Assembly: GCF_003130705.1 (NCBI RefSeq) | Contig: NZ_CP021355.1 | Coordinates: forward strand, 62,001-126,000 | DNA: 64,000 bases | Source of the DNA: Rhodococcus oxybenzonivorans | GTDB taxonomy: Bacteria; Actinomycetota; Actinomycetes; Mycobacteriales; Mycobacteriaceae | Direction of reading: 5' to 3' | Shown here: positions 17,726-25,997 of the stretch, in pieces | Layout of the letters: each line of letters starts with the position of its first letter | Numbering within the stretch: the first letter of the stretch is position 1 | Position numbers and translations under genes: made by a program | The notes under the pieces: generated by a model | Seen by the model: the letters and a program-made list of their open reading frames with translations, nothing else | What the model was told of the DNA's origin: nothing | The model's database searches: none

Positions 17726-18168
17726 CTGAGGTGGCGCGCTACACGCAGTTGATCCTGCCGGTGTTCTGGCTCGGGATGGTCGTGGCGATTTCGTTTCTCG
17801 AGGCGCCGATCAAATTTCGGGCCCCGGGCGTGACCCTGGCCATCGGGCTCGGGATCGGCCGGAAGGTCTTCCTCGCGCTCAATGCGGTGGAATTGGTGCT
17901 GGCACTCGCGTTATTGGCGTCGTGCGTCGCCGCGCCACCGGACGCGACCGCGTTGACGGTGCTCGCGCTTGTCACGGTGGTGCTGGTGGTGCAGATCGCG
18001 GTGGTCCGCCCGCCCCTGAGTACACGATCGGACCGGATCCTCGCCGGCGAGGACCTGCCACGATCGAGGGTCCACCTGGTCTACATCGGACTGGAAGTAG
18101 CGAAGGTCGCACTGCTGATCGCGTTGATCTTCGAACTGTTCCGGGCGGTGGCCTCATGCCTTCACTGA
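17722..18168 (+). CDS. Four-helix membrane protein in ctaD operon
   Basis: This 148-residue protein has four hydrophobic helices (about residues 8-26, 46-68, 74-96 and 121-143) and conserved-looking FLEAPIKFRAPGV after helix 1. Similar small proteins with this FxEAPxKFxAPGV motif are common and uncharacterised, with no catalytic residue visible. The ATG overlaps the previous stop (ATGA) and the next gene starts within its last codons, so it is an inner member of a tight fdxA-ctaD-small ORF-this-globin operon. A role in oxidase assembly or oxygen-limited growth is only contextual. Confidence 0.75.
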   Translation: MTEVARYTQLILPVFWLGMVVAISFLEAPIKFRAPGVTLAIGLGIGRKVFLALNAVELVLALALLASCVAAPPDATALTVLALVTVVLVVQIAVVRPPLSTRSDRILAGEDLPRSRVHLVYIGLEVAKVALLIALIFELFRAVASCLH

Positions 18169-18668
18169 CACCAGACGAACCTACGCGCACGGATCTGGCC
18201 ACTCGCGCCGACATCGAGGACCTGCTCCGCCGCCTCTACGGGCGCGTGCTCGTCGACGACCTCCTCGCCGGCCCGTTCGCCGAGATCCGCGAGAGCCGGG
18301 CTCGAATCACACCTGCCGATCATGGGCGACTTCTGGGAGACCGTCCGGTTCGGGGCCCACGTCTACCAGGGCAGCGCCCTGCGGGTGCCCCGGGCGGTCC
18401 ACCTCGCGGCGCGGGTCGTCGGGGCGTCACAGCAGGCACTGCGCGACGCGGGCGCGCAGATCGAGCTCGCCCCAGCGCGGGACTGCGAGTGGAGCTGACG
18501 TGAGCACGAGTATTGATTCGGAGGCACGGCACCTCCTACGCTGGCTCACCCTCTGGTCCACCACGGTCGGGCAGCTGTTTCATGGTCCGATCGCGGCACA
18601 CGCCACAGCCCACGCCGCCAGGATCGCCCGGGCGATGCACCGCAACCTGGCCGGCACCGACTCCGCCC
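18156..18668 (+). pseudogene. Group III truncated haemoglobin, broken
   Basis: The first part reads MPSLTPDEPTRTDLATRADI then EDLLRRLYGRVLVDDLLAGPF. After a one-base shift near 18295 it continues with SHLPIMGDFWETVRFGAHVY and QGSALRVPRAVH, the group III truncated globin pattern. The expected C-terminal helices (LLRWLTLWSTTVGQLFHGP, then HAARIARAMHRNL) appear only from about 18520 in another frame, after roughly 115 bp of unrelated coding-like sequence. So the globin has at least one frameshift and an internal insertion. Such globins bind oxygen or NO. Position at the end of the ferredoxin-oxidase operon fits that role. Confidence 0.65.
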
Positions 18669-18923
18669 GAACTCGATGCCCTCACCTCGGCGACTTCACC
18701 ATCGGGTCCGCGAGGATATACCCATCTGATCGCTCCCCCGGCGGCGACCTCGACAACGGAACGGCGTCCCATCGCCGGGCGCGTGAGGCCACGAATCTCA
18801 CCGGAAATCAACACAATCCGCGCCGAAAGGGCAGACAGTGGCCGCAGACAGGCCCACCGGGGTGCCAGCGTCGAGGTCGGATTCGTCCGCGACGGCAGAA
18901 TCCGAAAGGAAGTGCATCAAACC

Positions 18924-19235
18924 GTGAACGAGAAGACATGGTCGGTGACCATCGTCATCGACGACTACAAATCGGCGGAGACCGGCGCCCAGACACGAGC
19001 GAGGGCCCGTCTGCGTACCAGCGGCCGGGCCGCCTTCGTGGGAACGGGACTCGCACGGCGCAATCCGCACCATACCGACGTCCCGGAGGTCAGCGATGAC
19101 ATGGCCGCTGCCCGCGCCCTGGCAGACCTGTCGCATCAACTGTACGAAGCGGCCGCGCAGCGGGAAGCGGTCACGCGCAGCGCGCTCACCTCCGCCCGCG
19201 CCGCCGACTTCGGCCTTCGACGTTTCTCGGCCTGA
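18924..19235 (+). CDS. DUF1876 domain protein (Rv1738-like)
   Basis: This 103-residue protein reads MNEKTWSVTIVIDDYKSAET from GTG, then ARARLRTSGRAAFVGTGLARR, then DVPEVSDDMAAARALADLSHQL. This is the DUF1876 fold, related in structure to ribosome hibernation factors. The Mycobacterium tuberculosis member Rv1738 is strongly induced by hypoxia through DosR. A GAAAGGA lies about 13 nt upstream of the GTG. No DosR-type box was visible upstream. It follows the broken globin gene and precedes DUF952. Confidence 0.85.
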   Translation: MNEKTWSVTIVIDDYKSAETGAQTRARARLRTSGRAAFVGTGLARRNPHHTDVPEVSDDMAAARALADLSHQLYEAAAQREAVTRSALTSARAADFGLRRFSA

Positions 19236-19330
19236 ACCGGCCCGCGCACGAAATCCCCCGTCGACCCGATGGCGCGGGCCGGCGCCCGACACCTGCATTT
19301 CCACGGACACTCCTCCACAAGGACATCATG

Positions 19331-19741
19331 ATGAGCGAACACATCTTTCACATAGCCCTCGCCGACGACTGGGAAGGCGCCGCACGGTTCGGAGAATACG
19401 AAGCGTCCACCCGCGCCCACACGCTCGATCAGGTGGGATTCATCCACGCCGCGACCGCGGAGCAACTCGAGCACGTCCTCGCCACCGTATACGGTGACGT
19501 CACTCTTCCCCTGGCGGTGATTGTGATCGACCAGGAGGCACTCCGCGATGCCGGCGTCGACGTTCGCTGGGACGAGATGGCGGGACCGTCGGGTACTCAC
19601 GGTCGGTGGGTTCCGCGGATCATGGGAGCGGTGCCGCTGGATCCGGACATCGTTGTGGCGACCATCCCGCTCGAGAAACACGGTGAGAATTGGGCCGTCC
19701 CCGACCTTTCCGGGTACAGCGTCGGCGAGGCGGCGTCGTAG
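19331..19741 (+). CDS. DUF952 domain protein
   Basis: This 136-residue protein starts MSEHIFHIALADDWEGAARF and contains GFIHAATAEQLEHVLATVY and a C-terminal GRWVPRIMGAVPLD, matching DUF952, a small family with an ADP-ribosyltransferase-like fold whose activity is unknown. Of two adjacent ATG codons (19328, 19331), the second has the better 7-nt spacing from AAGGA. It is probably read with DUF1876 upstream. Confidence 0.85.
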   Translation: MSEHIFHIALADDWEGAARFGEYEASTRAHTLDQVGFIHAATAEQLEHVLATVYGDVTLPLAVIVIDQEALRDAGVDVRWDEMAGPSGTHGRWVPRIMGAVPLDPDIVVATIPLEKHGENWAVPDLSGYSVGEAAS

Positions 19742-20073
19742 CAATCCCCCGCGCGCAAACCCAGATCGCCGCTGTCTCCACACGGCGGCCGAAGTGGAGG
19801 ACAACTGTGCAGATTCACGCGCGGTCGCGCCGGTAGAGGTGGGTGCACAGTGCGGCTCGGGCGTGCACGAGTGCCTCACATCACCAGATGCGGTCGAAAG
19901 AAATCCGGAGAATGCAGATTCGATGCCTGTCGAACATCATCCACAGCGTCACTCTCGGAAACAACGTGTCACAGAGCGTTTCGGAGAACGATCGCCACCA
20001 TCACCCCGACATCGCCACCATCACCCCGGCCCATACCCCGGCACCAGCGGCGCCGCGTTTCGGGCAACCCGAC
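19742..20073. repeat. Intergenic with a 20-bp tandem duplication
   Basis: This 330-bp gap lies between convergent genes. At 19991-20010 and 20011-20030 a 20-bp unit beginning ATCGCCACCATC is repeated twice with one difference at its end. No gene or terminator hairpin was recognised. Confidence 0.5.
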
Positions 20074-20847
20074 TCACCCCGCCACCAGCCTGGCCACACA
20101 CAGTTCGGGTTCGACGAACGGCTCGAGGTGAGCAGACAGGGCCGGTCGCTGCGGCTTTCGGTTTCCCTCGGCCCCTGACGTGTCCAGCAGACCCTGCAGC
20201 AACCCCCGATGCACTCCGCACACCACCTCTGGATGCGCCCGGGCCAGATCCCGTACCGGGCAGGCGTGCAGGCGAATGATCCGTTCATGTTCGCCCGCGG
20301 GGCCGCCGCTGTCCGCCGCCGGCGGTGTCGACGGTCCCGGCGCCGAGACCAGCTCGGGGCCGAACCCCATCCGCGCGAAAGCATCGGTGGTGCGCGCCGC
20401 CGCGTGATTGAGCGCATCATCGGCATCCGGCTCCGGGGTGTGCCCGCCGTCACCGGTGCCTGCGCTGCGGGACGCCGCCATCCGCGTCGCCCATTCGTGC
20501 CCGGCGTGCTGCGCGCGGCGAGCCCGCGTTTGCACCGTCTGGCCCAGCTCCCTCGCGAGGACGTCGGCGAGAGTCCGGTAGTCCACGCGTTCCTCGATCG
20601 CCAGATAGCCGGTACGGGGCCGGCCGGCGCCCGGCCGATTCATCCGGGTGCGCGTGATCGCACCGTCGTCACACAGCGCGTCCAGATGGAACCGCACCGT
20701 CGTCACGTGCACACCGAGCTGTGATGCCAGCTCGACGGCGTCCACCGCACCCTCGTGCTCACGCACCATCCGAAGAACACGTTCCCGTTGCCGGTTGCGC
20801 GGCAGGACATTTCGGCGTGGCCCCCGGGTATCGCTGTCCTCGTTCAC
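20074..20847 (-). CDS. Helix-turn-helix regulator, COG2345-like (third of three)
   Basis: This 257-residue protein starts at GTG behind AAGGTGACGAG. DNA-binding unit: AVELASQLGVHVTTVRFHLD then ALCDDGAITRTRM (about residues 37-69), nearly the same recognition helix (VHVTTVRFHLDAL) as the regulator at 14.7 kb. The C-terminal part has LHACPVRDLARAHPEVVCGVHRGLL with the same cysteine spacing. It is divergent from a small alarmone synthetase, with a 10-4-10 palindrome between them of the same consensus. Shared recognition helix plus shared operator imply overlapping DNA targets for the two paralogues. Confidence 0.85.
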   Translation of the reverse strand: MNEDSDTRGPRRNVLPRNRQRERVLRMVREHEGAVDAVELASQLGVHVTTVRFHLDALCDDGAITRTRMNRPGAGRPRTGYLAIEERVDYRTLADVLARELGQTVQTRARRAQHAGHEWATRMAASRSAGTGDGGHTPEPDADDALNHAAARTTDAFARMGFGPELVSAPGPSTPPAADSGGPAGEHERIIRLHACPVRDLARAHPEVVCGVHRGLLQGLLDTSGAEGNRKPQRPALSAHLEPFVEPELCVARLVAG

Positions 20848-20870
20848 CTCGTCACCTTACATTCGACCAA

Positions 20871-20894
20871 TTTAACGGATATACTTCCGTTAAA
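20871..20894. promoter_or_regulatory. Operator palindrome TTTAACGGAT-N4-TTCCGTTAAA
   Basis: Two 10-bp arms (9 perfectly matching positions) with a 4-bp centre lie between the divergent regulator (20847) and the alarmone synthetase (20927). It has the same outer TTTA...TAAA, inner GGA/TTCC and spacing as the palindrome at 15354-15377. Confidence 0.78.
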
Positions 20895-20926
20895 TATTAG
20901 CCGCTTCAGAACAGCAGAGGTAGGGC

Positions 20927-21787
20927 ATGACGGTCGACAGCATGTGCGGTCCCGACTTACCGATGACGACGCAGTTCGAGCTCTTCGGTCCCGGATTCGC
21001 CGAGTTCGTGTTGCCCTACCAATGCGCAATCGCGACGTTGACCACCAAAGTGCACATCCTGCGACAGGGTTTCACGCACCTGGATCGCCACTGCCCGATC
21101 GAGCATGTTTCGGCACGGGTGAAATCCCCCGACAGCGTCATGGCCAAAGCGCAGCGCCTGCGCTGCCCGCTCACGGCCGCCGACATTCGCCAGAACATCC
21201 GCGATATCGCCGGAGTCCGCATCACCTGCGGTCTCATCTCGGACACCTACCGCGTTGCGGACCTGATCGGCGGTCAGCCCGATGTCACCGTGTTCGAGGT
21301 CGAAGACTACATTTCGAAGCCGAAATCCAATGGCTACAAGAGTTTGCATGTGGCCGTCGAGATCCCGGTATTCTTGAGCGACCGAGTTGTCCAGGTACCC
21401 GTCGAGCTGCAAATCCGGACCATCGCCATGGACTTCTGGGCCAGCCTCGAGCACAAGATCTACTACAAGTACCAGCGTTCCGTGCTCCGCCGATTGTTGC
21501 AGGAGCTGACCGAGGCCGCCGACGTCGCACACCGACTCGACAGGAAGATGGAGCGGCTGCACAACGAAGTTGCCGGTCTGAAGTCGCCGGTGGACTCCGA
21601 CGACGGTCCACTGCGCCTGGGGGCCATCGACCACGAGCATGGCGATCGCTCACAGAACCGTTGCGGGAAACCCCATAACTCGACCGCCGGGCCGCTCGTG
21701 CGATACCCGCCGGCGGATGGTGTGGATGTCTGCCGAAACACCACACATCTCACTGACCCAGTGCTGCTGGGCAACACCCGAGAATGA
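20927..21787 (+). CDS. Small alarmone synthetase (RelA/SpoT-like GTP pyrophosphokinase)
   Basis: This 286-residue, synthetase-only RelA/SpoT homologue makes (p)ppGpp from ATP and GTP/GDP. Motifs are HVSARVKSPDSVMAKAQRL (around residue 60), IRDIAGVRITC, DYISKPKSNGYKSLHVAVEI with the GTP-stacking tyrosine, VPVELQIRTIAMDFWASLEHK and YKYQ. There is no HD hydrolase, TGS or ACT domain. The last 60 residues are unlike the family and look like a neutral extension. AGAGGTAGGGC precedes the ATG. The palindrome and divergent regulator 80 bp upstream suggest that alarmone production here is under redox or stress control. Confidence 0.9.
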   Translation: MTVDSMCGPDLPMTTQFELFGPGFAEFVLPYQCAIATLTTKVHILRQGFTHLDRHCPIEHVSARVKSPDSVMAKAQRLRCPLTAADIRQNIRDIAGVRITCGLISDTYRVADLIGGQPDVTVFEVEDYISKPKSNGYKSLHVAVEIPVFLSDRVVQVPVELQIRTIAMDFWASLEHKIYYKYQRSVLRRLLQELTEAADVAHRLDRKMERLHNEVAGLKSPVDSDDGPLRLGAIDHEHGDRSQNRCGKPHNSTAGPLVRYPPADGVDVCRNTTHLTDPVLLGNTRE

Positions 21788-21879
21788 CCCAGCATGCACC
21801 CACGCCATGCCGACGAAACCCCAATCCGTAAATCCCACGGCACCAGTTTTACCAATCATCAACAGACAGGAGGCCACTC

Positions 21880-22458
21880 ATGTCCACACCAACCTTGCAT
21901 GTGGATGCCTCGAAGGCGACACCCTCACCCGGTCGAGGACTGCGCTTGCGGCTCAAGCCCGCCCAGTCCCGCGGATTCGTACAGGGCGCCTGGTGGCCAC
22001 GATCGACTCACCTCACCGATGAGCTTCCGGCCCTACTCACGGCCCTCTCCCGACGGCTGGGCCCCATCGACCGGATCGTCTACGACGAGAACGGCTGGGC
22101 GCCAGCACCATCGTCTATCGACCACGCAGGCAGCACGGTGGCTCTGCGACACTCCAGCGACCAGTCGAGCAACACACTGGCGATCACCGGCGAGAAGTTC
22201 GGGCGGCTGGTCCTGCTGGTGGTTCCTCCCTACACCGATCCGATCCTCGCCTATGCGACCATGATGACGGCGGCGAGTCCGCGCGACGTCTCCACCGCCG
22301 ACGAACTGCTCGCGATCGGTGCGCGCGAGGCCGCGGATCGCCGGCTGGCACTGCTCGCCCAGCACCGCTGGGAGTCCGAAGGCGGAGCACTACGCCACCG
22401 TGGAGACCCGCCTGCGCCGCCCCGCCGCACCGGCGACCGCGACGGGGTGCGACGCTGA
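21880..22458 (+). CDS. DUF5994 family protein
   Basis: This 192-residue protein has the DUF5994 pattern: RLRLKPAQSRGFVQGAWWPRS (residues 22-42), ELPALLTALSRRLGPIDRIVYDENGWAPAP and RLVLLVVPPYTDP. The function is unknown. These proteins are frequent in mycobacteria and rhodococci, often encoded beside stress regulators. The ATG is preceded by a strong ACAGGAGG. It follows the alarmone synthetase by 92 bp and may share its transcript. The last 30 residues are Arg/Pro-rich and poorly conserved. Confidence 0.85.
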   Translation: MSTPTLHVDASKATPSPGRGLRLRLKPAQSRGFVQGAWWPRSTHLTDELPALLTALSRRLGPIDRIVYDENGWAPAPSSIDHAGSTVALRHSSDQSSNTLAITGEKFGRLVLLVVPPYTDPILAYATMMTAASPRDVSTADELLAIGAREAADRRLALLAQHRWESEGGALRHRGDPPAPPRRTGDRDGVRR

Positions 22459-23126
22459 GTGACATCCAGGAGGAGACACGTTCCTTCCGGCCACTCTGCC
22501 TCCGCCACAGCGATTTTCACTAACGTCGGTCAGGGCGCCAGCACCGAGTGACTGTTGGACAACCCGCGCGAGAGCAGCCCGTCGAGCCACGCGCGAAACG
22601 TTGTCCGCCGGACGCGAGGTTCCGCATACCCCAAGTCGTGCGAGTGGCGGCGTGGTCATCGTGTTCCACCATTCGCCTGTTGATGAGCGACCCCACGGCA
22701 CTGAAGCGTCCACAACCGCTGAGTGTATTCGTCACGTGCTTGCAGGAACGCAAGACAATGGGGTCAATGACTTTCCATGTCGGCGGGTAGCTCGGCGCAT
22801 GACCGACGGCCTCACCGAGGAGGGAGGACCCCCAAGTTCGACTTCCCCAGGATGGCCCACCGTCTGGTGCTCGTGCTTGCCCTTTTCAGTGTCGCTCCTC
22901 CTGCCACCACCAGTCGCATAGCCGAGAGGCACTGTCGTTCCGGCCCACTCACACTACCGCGCGCACAGGGGAGTCCGCCGGTACAGGTGTTGCTTGATAC
23001 AATCGTCGTGCACACCACGGCACGGGACTTGATCCACGGGACCAATGTCGTTTGCGTGCCGTGGGACGCGAAAAGTGCTCCTCCGATGGGATTCTCACGT
23101 CGAGGTTCTGCCTCAGTGGAAGTATG
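22459..23126. other. Gene-poor stretch, no gene recognised
   Basis: About 670 bp with lower coding character. One plus-strand frame (about 22650-22800) reads VIVFHHSPVDERPHGTEA but has no start signal and no family I recognise; it may be a remnant. Confidence 0.35.
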
Positions 23127-23609
23127 ATGCGTATGCGAAGGCGCTGGCCGGCCGCACCCCCACCCGCGTGGCGCGGGGTGGGCATTGTTCACGGGCGTCC
23201 TATTCTCGCTGCCGACCTCGGGATCACCGTCGAACTCGTCGGCCTTCTTCGCTACCCGGCCGGGGTGGAACTGCGTCTTGCCCTCACCGCCTACGGGCAC
23301 GCGGCCCAGCAGGCACGCTATGAAACACGACCGCTGACCGACCCCGGGGACCCGTCGCCGCGGTGGTCGTTCCTCCGAACGCACGTGCGCGCCAGGGATC
23401 TCACAGGCGAGGCCGACCCGTACCAGGCCCCGATCCTGTCGACCGGAACGACGCGGTCAATCGACTTCCGCACCACGCCGCGGTATTGGATAGACGGCAT
23501 CCCCGCGCCGGCGTCGCTCACGGTGACCGTGGAATGGGCCCGGATCGGTCTGGCGGCGATGTCGTCGACCATCGAGATCGGACCCGTACCCCACGCCCGC
23601 CCCTGGTAG
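23127..23609 (+). CDS. Hypothetical protein
   Basis: This 160-residue product has a basic start (MRMRRRWPAA), then ILAADLGITVELVGLLRYPAG, a beta-rich middle and ASLTVTVEWARIGLAAMSSTI near the end. No family, signal peptide or membrane helix is recognised. The long uninterrupted frame with GC-rich third positions supports coding. ATG codons at 23124, 23127 and 23133 are all possible; GGAAG is best spaced from the second. It is followed by a decayed transposase tail on the other strand. Confidence 0.6.
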   Translation: MRMRRRWPAAPPPAWRGVGIVHGRPILAADLGITVELVGLLRYPAGVELRLALTAYGHAAQQARYETRPLTDPGDPSPRWSFLRTHVRARDLTGEADPYQAPILSTGTTRSIDFRTTPRYWIDGIPAPASLTVTVEWARIGLAAMSSTIEIGPVPHARPW

Positions 23610-23660
23610 GACTGCGCCAGGTGGTGCGGTGGCACGGTCGGCAGGTACCGATCCAACGAA

Positions 23661-23932
23661 TTAGTGCGCGTGGACGTTCGCGGGCGGTGGCGTAGCGGGC
23701 CAGTCCTGCCCAGCCGCATGTGGGTGAGCCAATCGCAGGGTGGCGAGGAAGAGGTGGGCGACGGTGACATGGCGGCGTCGCGGTGCCCGCCGAGCCAGGA
23801 GGGCTCGACATAATGGTCGCAAATGGCCAGTCCGGGCCCGGTTTTCGACGTTTCCGGCAGTCGTGCTCGATGCGCCATCGGATCGGACGTCGTGGCGTAG
23901 CGCACCAGCCGGTCACCACGGGAGCGGGCAGT
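23661..23932 (-). pseudogene. IS701-like transposase C-terminal remnant
   Basis: Read on the minus strand through three frames, this gives RWRIEHDCR, KTGPGLAICDHYVEPSWLGG and then VTVAHLFLATLRLAHPHAAG, ending at TAA. That is the C-terminal pattern of IS701-family DDE transposases (R.RIE.DY.ELK.GLGL.HYEGR.W.G.H.H...A..F). At least two frameshifts and the missing N-terminus show decay. It abuts the stop of the MarR gene. Confidence 0.55.
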
Positions 23933-24427
23933 TCACCGCAACAGCGAACTGAGCGCGGGGGGTGTCGACGTTCCGTCGAGGCACTCGTGTATGCGACGGA
24001 GGGTGGCCGCACAATCGGACCGCTCGGTGGGGTCGAGTTGGTCGAGGACGCGACGCAGCTCGTCCTGCCGTCGAGCATTCACCTGCTCGACGACGGCGCG
24101 CCCCCGCGCCGTCGGTTCCAGGGTGACGACGCTGCGATTCGATCGATCCGCGCCTCGGCTGAGGTGTCCGGAGGCGAGTAGACGATCCGCGAGGCGGGTG
24201 ATGGTCGAGGCGGCAACACCCAGTGCTCGCGCCGCCTGACCCGAACTCACTGTGCCCTCCTCGCTGAGCACCATCAGCAGCCTCAGCTGCGGCAACGTGA
24301 CGTCGACGTCGTCGCCCTCGATGCTGCGCAGCGCCACACCCACGAGATCTCGGGTGGCGACTTCGAATGCTCGCAGATCCTCGGAAGTCGTGGTCGCCGA
24401 CTCGTCGTCACCGCCGTGTTTGTGCAT
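23933..24427 (-). CDS. MarR family transcriptional regulator
   Basis: This 164-residue protein has the MarR winged helix: QLRLLMVLSEEGTVSSGQAA then RALGVAASTITRLADRLLASGHLSRG (about residues 47-92), with wing ADRSNRSVVTLEPTARG. It is divergent from a carbonic anhydrase gene with 179 bp between them. A perfect 8-bp inverted repeat (TCTTGCAT-G-ATGCAAGA) begins 24 bp upstream of its start, a likely autoregulatory site that could also control the anhydrase. It has no sequence similarity to the MarR operator at 5.8 kb. Confidence 0.88.
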   Translation of the reverse strand: MHKHGGDDESATTTSEDLRAFEVATRDLVGVALRSIEGDDVDVTLPQLRLLMVLSEEGTVSSGQAARALGVAASTITRLADRLLASGHLSRGADRSNRSVVTLEPTARGRAVVEQVNARRQDELRRVLDQLDPTERSDCAATLRRIHECLDGTSTPPALSSLLR

Positions 24428-24451
24428 AGCTCAAGTATTGCAGAAGCTAAG

Positions 24452-24468
24452 TCTTGCATGATGCAAGA
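24452..24468. promoter_or_regulatory. Operator-like palindrome TCTTGCAT-N1-ATGCAAGA
   Basis: A perfect 8-bp inverted repeat with a single central base lies between the divergent marR (start 24427) and carbonic anhydrase (start 24607). Size and symmetry fit a MarR dimer site. Confidence 0.6.
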
Positions 24469-24606
24469 ACTTGGGTAGTTTGGTGGGTACTGGACCGCCG
24501 CGCCGCGCTGAGCCGTGACCTCGTCAGTAGTGTTCGAGCTTCGCCCCGATCCGGGCCCGGCGTAGCGACACGAGTACCCAGCCCGCTCGAGAGGAAATGA
24601 GGCCTC

Positions 24607-25341
24607 ATGCACAGAGATTCTCCGCACCCTATGAACCCCGCGTCCGCATGGAAGATTTTGCGGCAGGGAAACGAGCGATTCGTCAACGGAACCCCACTGC
24701 ATCCCAACCAGGGGATCGCGGACCGCGCGACGCTCGTCAACCGGCAGCACCCCACCGCCGTGTTGTTCGGATGCGGAGACTCGCGAGTCGCCGCCGAGAT
24801 CATCTTCGATCAGGGTCTCGGTGACGTGTTCGTCGTGCGCACCGCAGGCCACGTCCTCGACGACGCCGTTCTCGGCTCGATCGAGTACGCCGTCGAAATC
24901 GTGAACGTTCCGCTCATCGTCGTGCTCGGCCACGACGGCTGTGGTGCCGTGAAGGCGACGCTCGACGCGCTCGACAACGGCGCGGTGCCGGACGGATTCA
25001 TTCGCACCGTCGTCGAACGCGTGGCACCGTCGGTCATGACGGGACGCCGCGAGGGGCTCTACACCGCAGACGAACTCGAAGCCCATCACGTCGTGGAGAC
25101 CGGCGCACTTCTTGCGCAGCGCTCACGCATCATCGCCGGACGCATCGAGGCCGGTACCTGCGCCATCGCGGGCGTCACCTACAAGCTGTCCGACGGCCGA
25201 ATACACCTTCAGGGGACGGTGGGAGACATCGGCGAGCCCGGCGACCGACTCCCCAGAGCACCACGACTTCCGAGACCACATCACCTACCACCGGCGGATA
25301 GTGCGGGCGGGGCACCGGCGCGGCAGGGCGGCGCAGCCTGA
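24607..25341 (+). CDS. Beta-class carbonic anhydrase
   Basis: This 244-residue enzyme interconverts CO2 and bicarbonate. Zinc-site residues are visible: C56, D58 and R60 in VLFGCGDSRVAAE, and H109 and C112 in VVLGHDGCGAVKATLD. The body ends at QGTVGDIGEPG around residue 208; the last 36 residues are Pro/Arg-rich and unlike the family, possibly a read-on after a lost stop. The ATG at 24607 is the longest start; ATG 24631 is an alternative. Divergent MarR control is likely. Bicarbonate supply fits the phosphoenolpyruvate carboxykinase gene downstream. Confidence 0.93.
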   Translation: MHRDSPHPMNPASAWKILRQGNERFVNGTPLHPNQGIADRATLVNRQHPTAVLFGCGDSRVAAEIIFDQGLGDVFVVRTAGHVLDDAVLGSIEYAVEIVNVPLIVVLGHDGCGAVKATLDALDNGAVPDGFIRTVVERVAPSVMTGRREGLYTADELEAHHVVETGALLAQRSRIIAGRIEAGTCAIAGVTYKLSDGRIHLQGTVGDIGEPGDRLPRAPRLPRPHHLPPADSAGGAPARQGGAA

Positions 25342-25392
25342 CCCGTCGATGCCCGAGAAGGGGGCAGCGTCGCACCGATCGGAGGATCCCCA

Positions 25393-25566
25393 GTGAGCAC
25401 CGCGCTGTACTTCGCCGGACTCAGCCTCATCGGTATCGGAGGACTGGGCGACGGCTTGATCCGGGGATTGAGACCGTCCGCTCACCATGGCGCACACAAG
25501 ATCTCGATGGGCCTGGCCCTGGCCGGCGTCCTCTGCTGGACTGTCGGGGCCGTCGTGCCCGATTAA
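25393..25566 (+). CDS. Small two-helix membrane protein
   Basis: This 57-residue product from GTG 25393 has GGAGG 7 nt upstream. It has two hydrophobic segments, TALYFAGLSLIGIGGLGDGL (residues 3-22) and SMGLALAGVLCWTVGAVVP (38-56), separated by RGLRPSAHHGAHK. It lies 51 bp after the carbonic anhydrase, probably in the same transcript. The family is unknown. The good ribosome-binding site and membrane periodicity are the support. Confidence 0.6.
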   Translation: MSTALYFAGLSLIGIGGLGDGLIRGLRPSAHHGAHKISMGLALAGVLCWTVGAVVPD

Positions 25567-25865
25567 CCGCTATGGTGGAAGATCGTCGCCTCCGTCTTCG
25601 TGTTGACGATAGGCGTTCTCCTGACCATGCGATCACGGTTCCTGCCCAGTCATCAGTGCTGCGAATCCGACGAGTGACGGAATCCTTCCCGTGCACCAGT
25701 AGTCACCACCGACCGGTCGCCGACATCGGACAGCGTAGGGGATCGTTGACCAGCGCGGTCGGCCCGGTTCCCCTCGGTGGCGAGGCACCTGCCGCGACGC
25801 GCGGTTCGCGGGAGCCAGCTTCGGGATGCGTGGCCGGAACGGGCCCTACAACACGAATCCAAGCA
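25567..25865. other. Intergenic, no gene recognised
   Basis: About 300 bp between the small membrane protein and the arsR promoter. A frame starting GTG near 25581 is short and lacks features. Nothing else is seen. Confidence 0.35.
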
Positions 25866-25885
25866 ACTTGCTAAGATTCGCAAGT
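25866..25885. promoter_or_regulatory. ArsR-type operator ACTTGC-N8-GCAAGT, copy 1
   Basis: Inverted repeat upstream of the arsR gene. Its reverse complement matches the sequence at 26401-26420 at 15 of 20 positions, including the block TTGCGAAT, so both are probable sites of the same ArsR protein. Confidence 0.6.
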
Positions 25886-25997
25886 AACACACCCTGCGGG
25901 AGCTGTGGGTTGCAGGCGAGGCAGCAGGCCCGGCGCCGCATCGAGAGGCCCAACACATCTCGCCGGCACCGGATCGGCCCGGACGACAGGAGAGGCC

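Noticed and set aside
18390..18500. Segment ARVVGASQQALRDAGAQ as a separate gene
   Set aside because: No start signal and enclosed by globin sequence; treated as an insertion within the pseudogene.
19991..20030. Two tandem 20-bp units considered as a CRISPR or iteron start
   Set aside because: Only two contiguous copies and no spacers; a simple tandem duplication.
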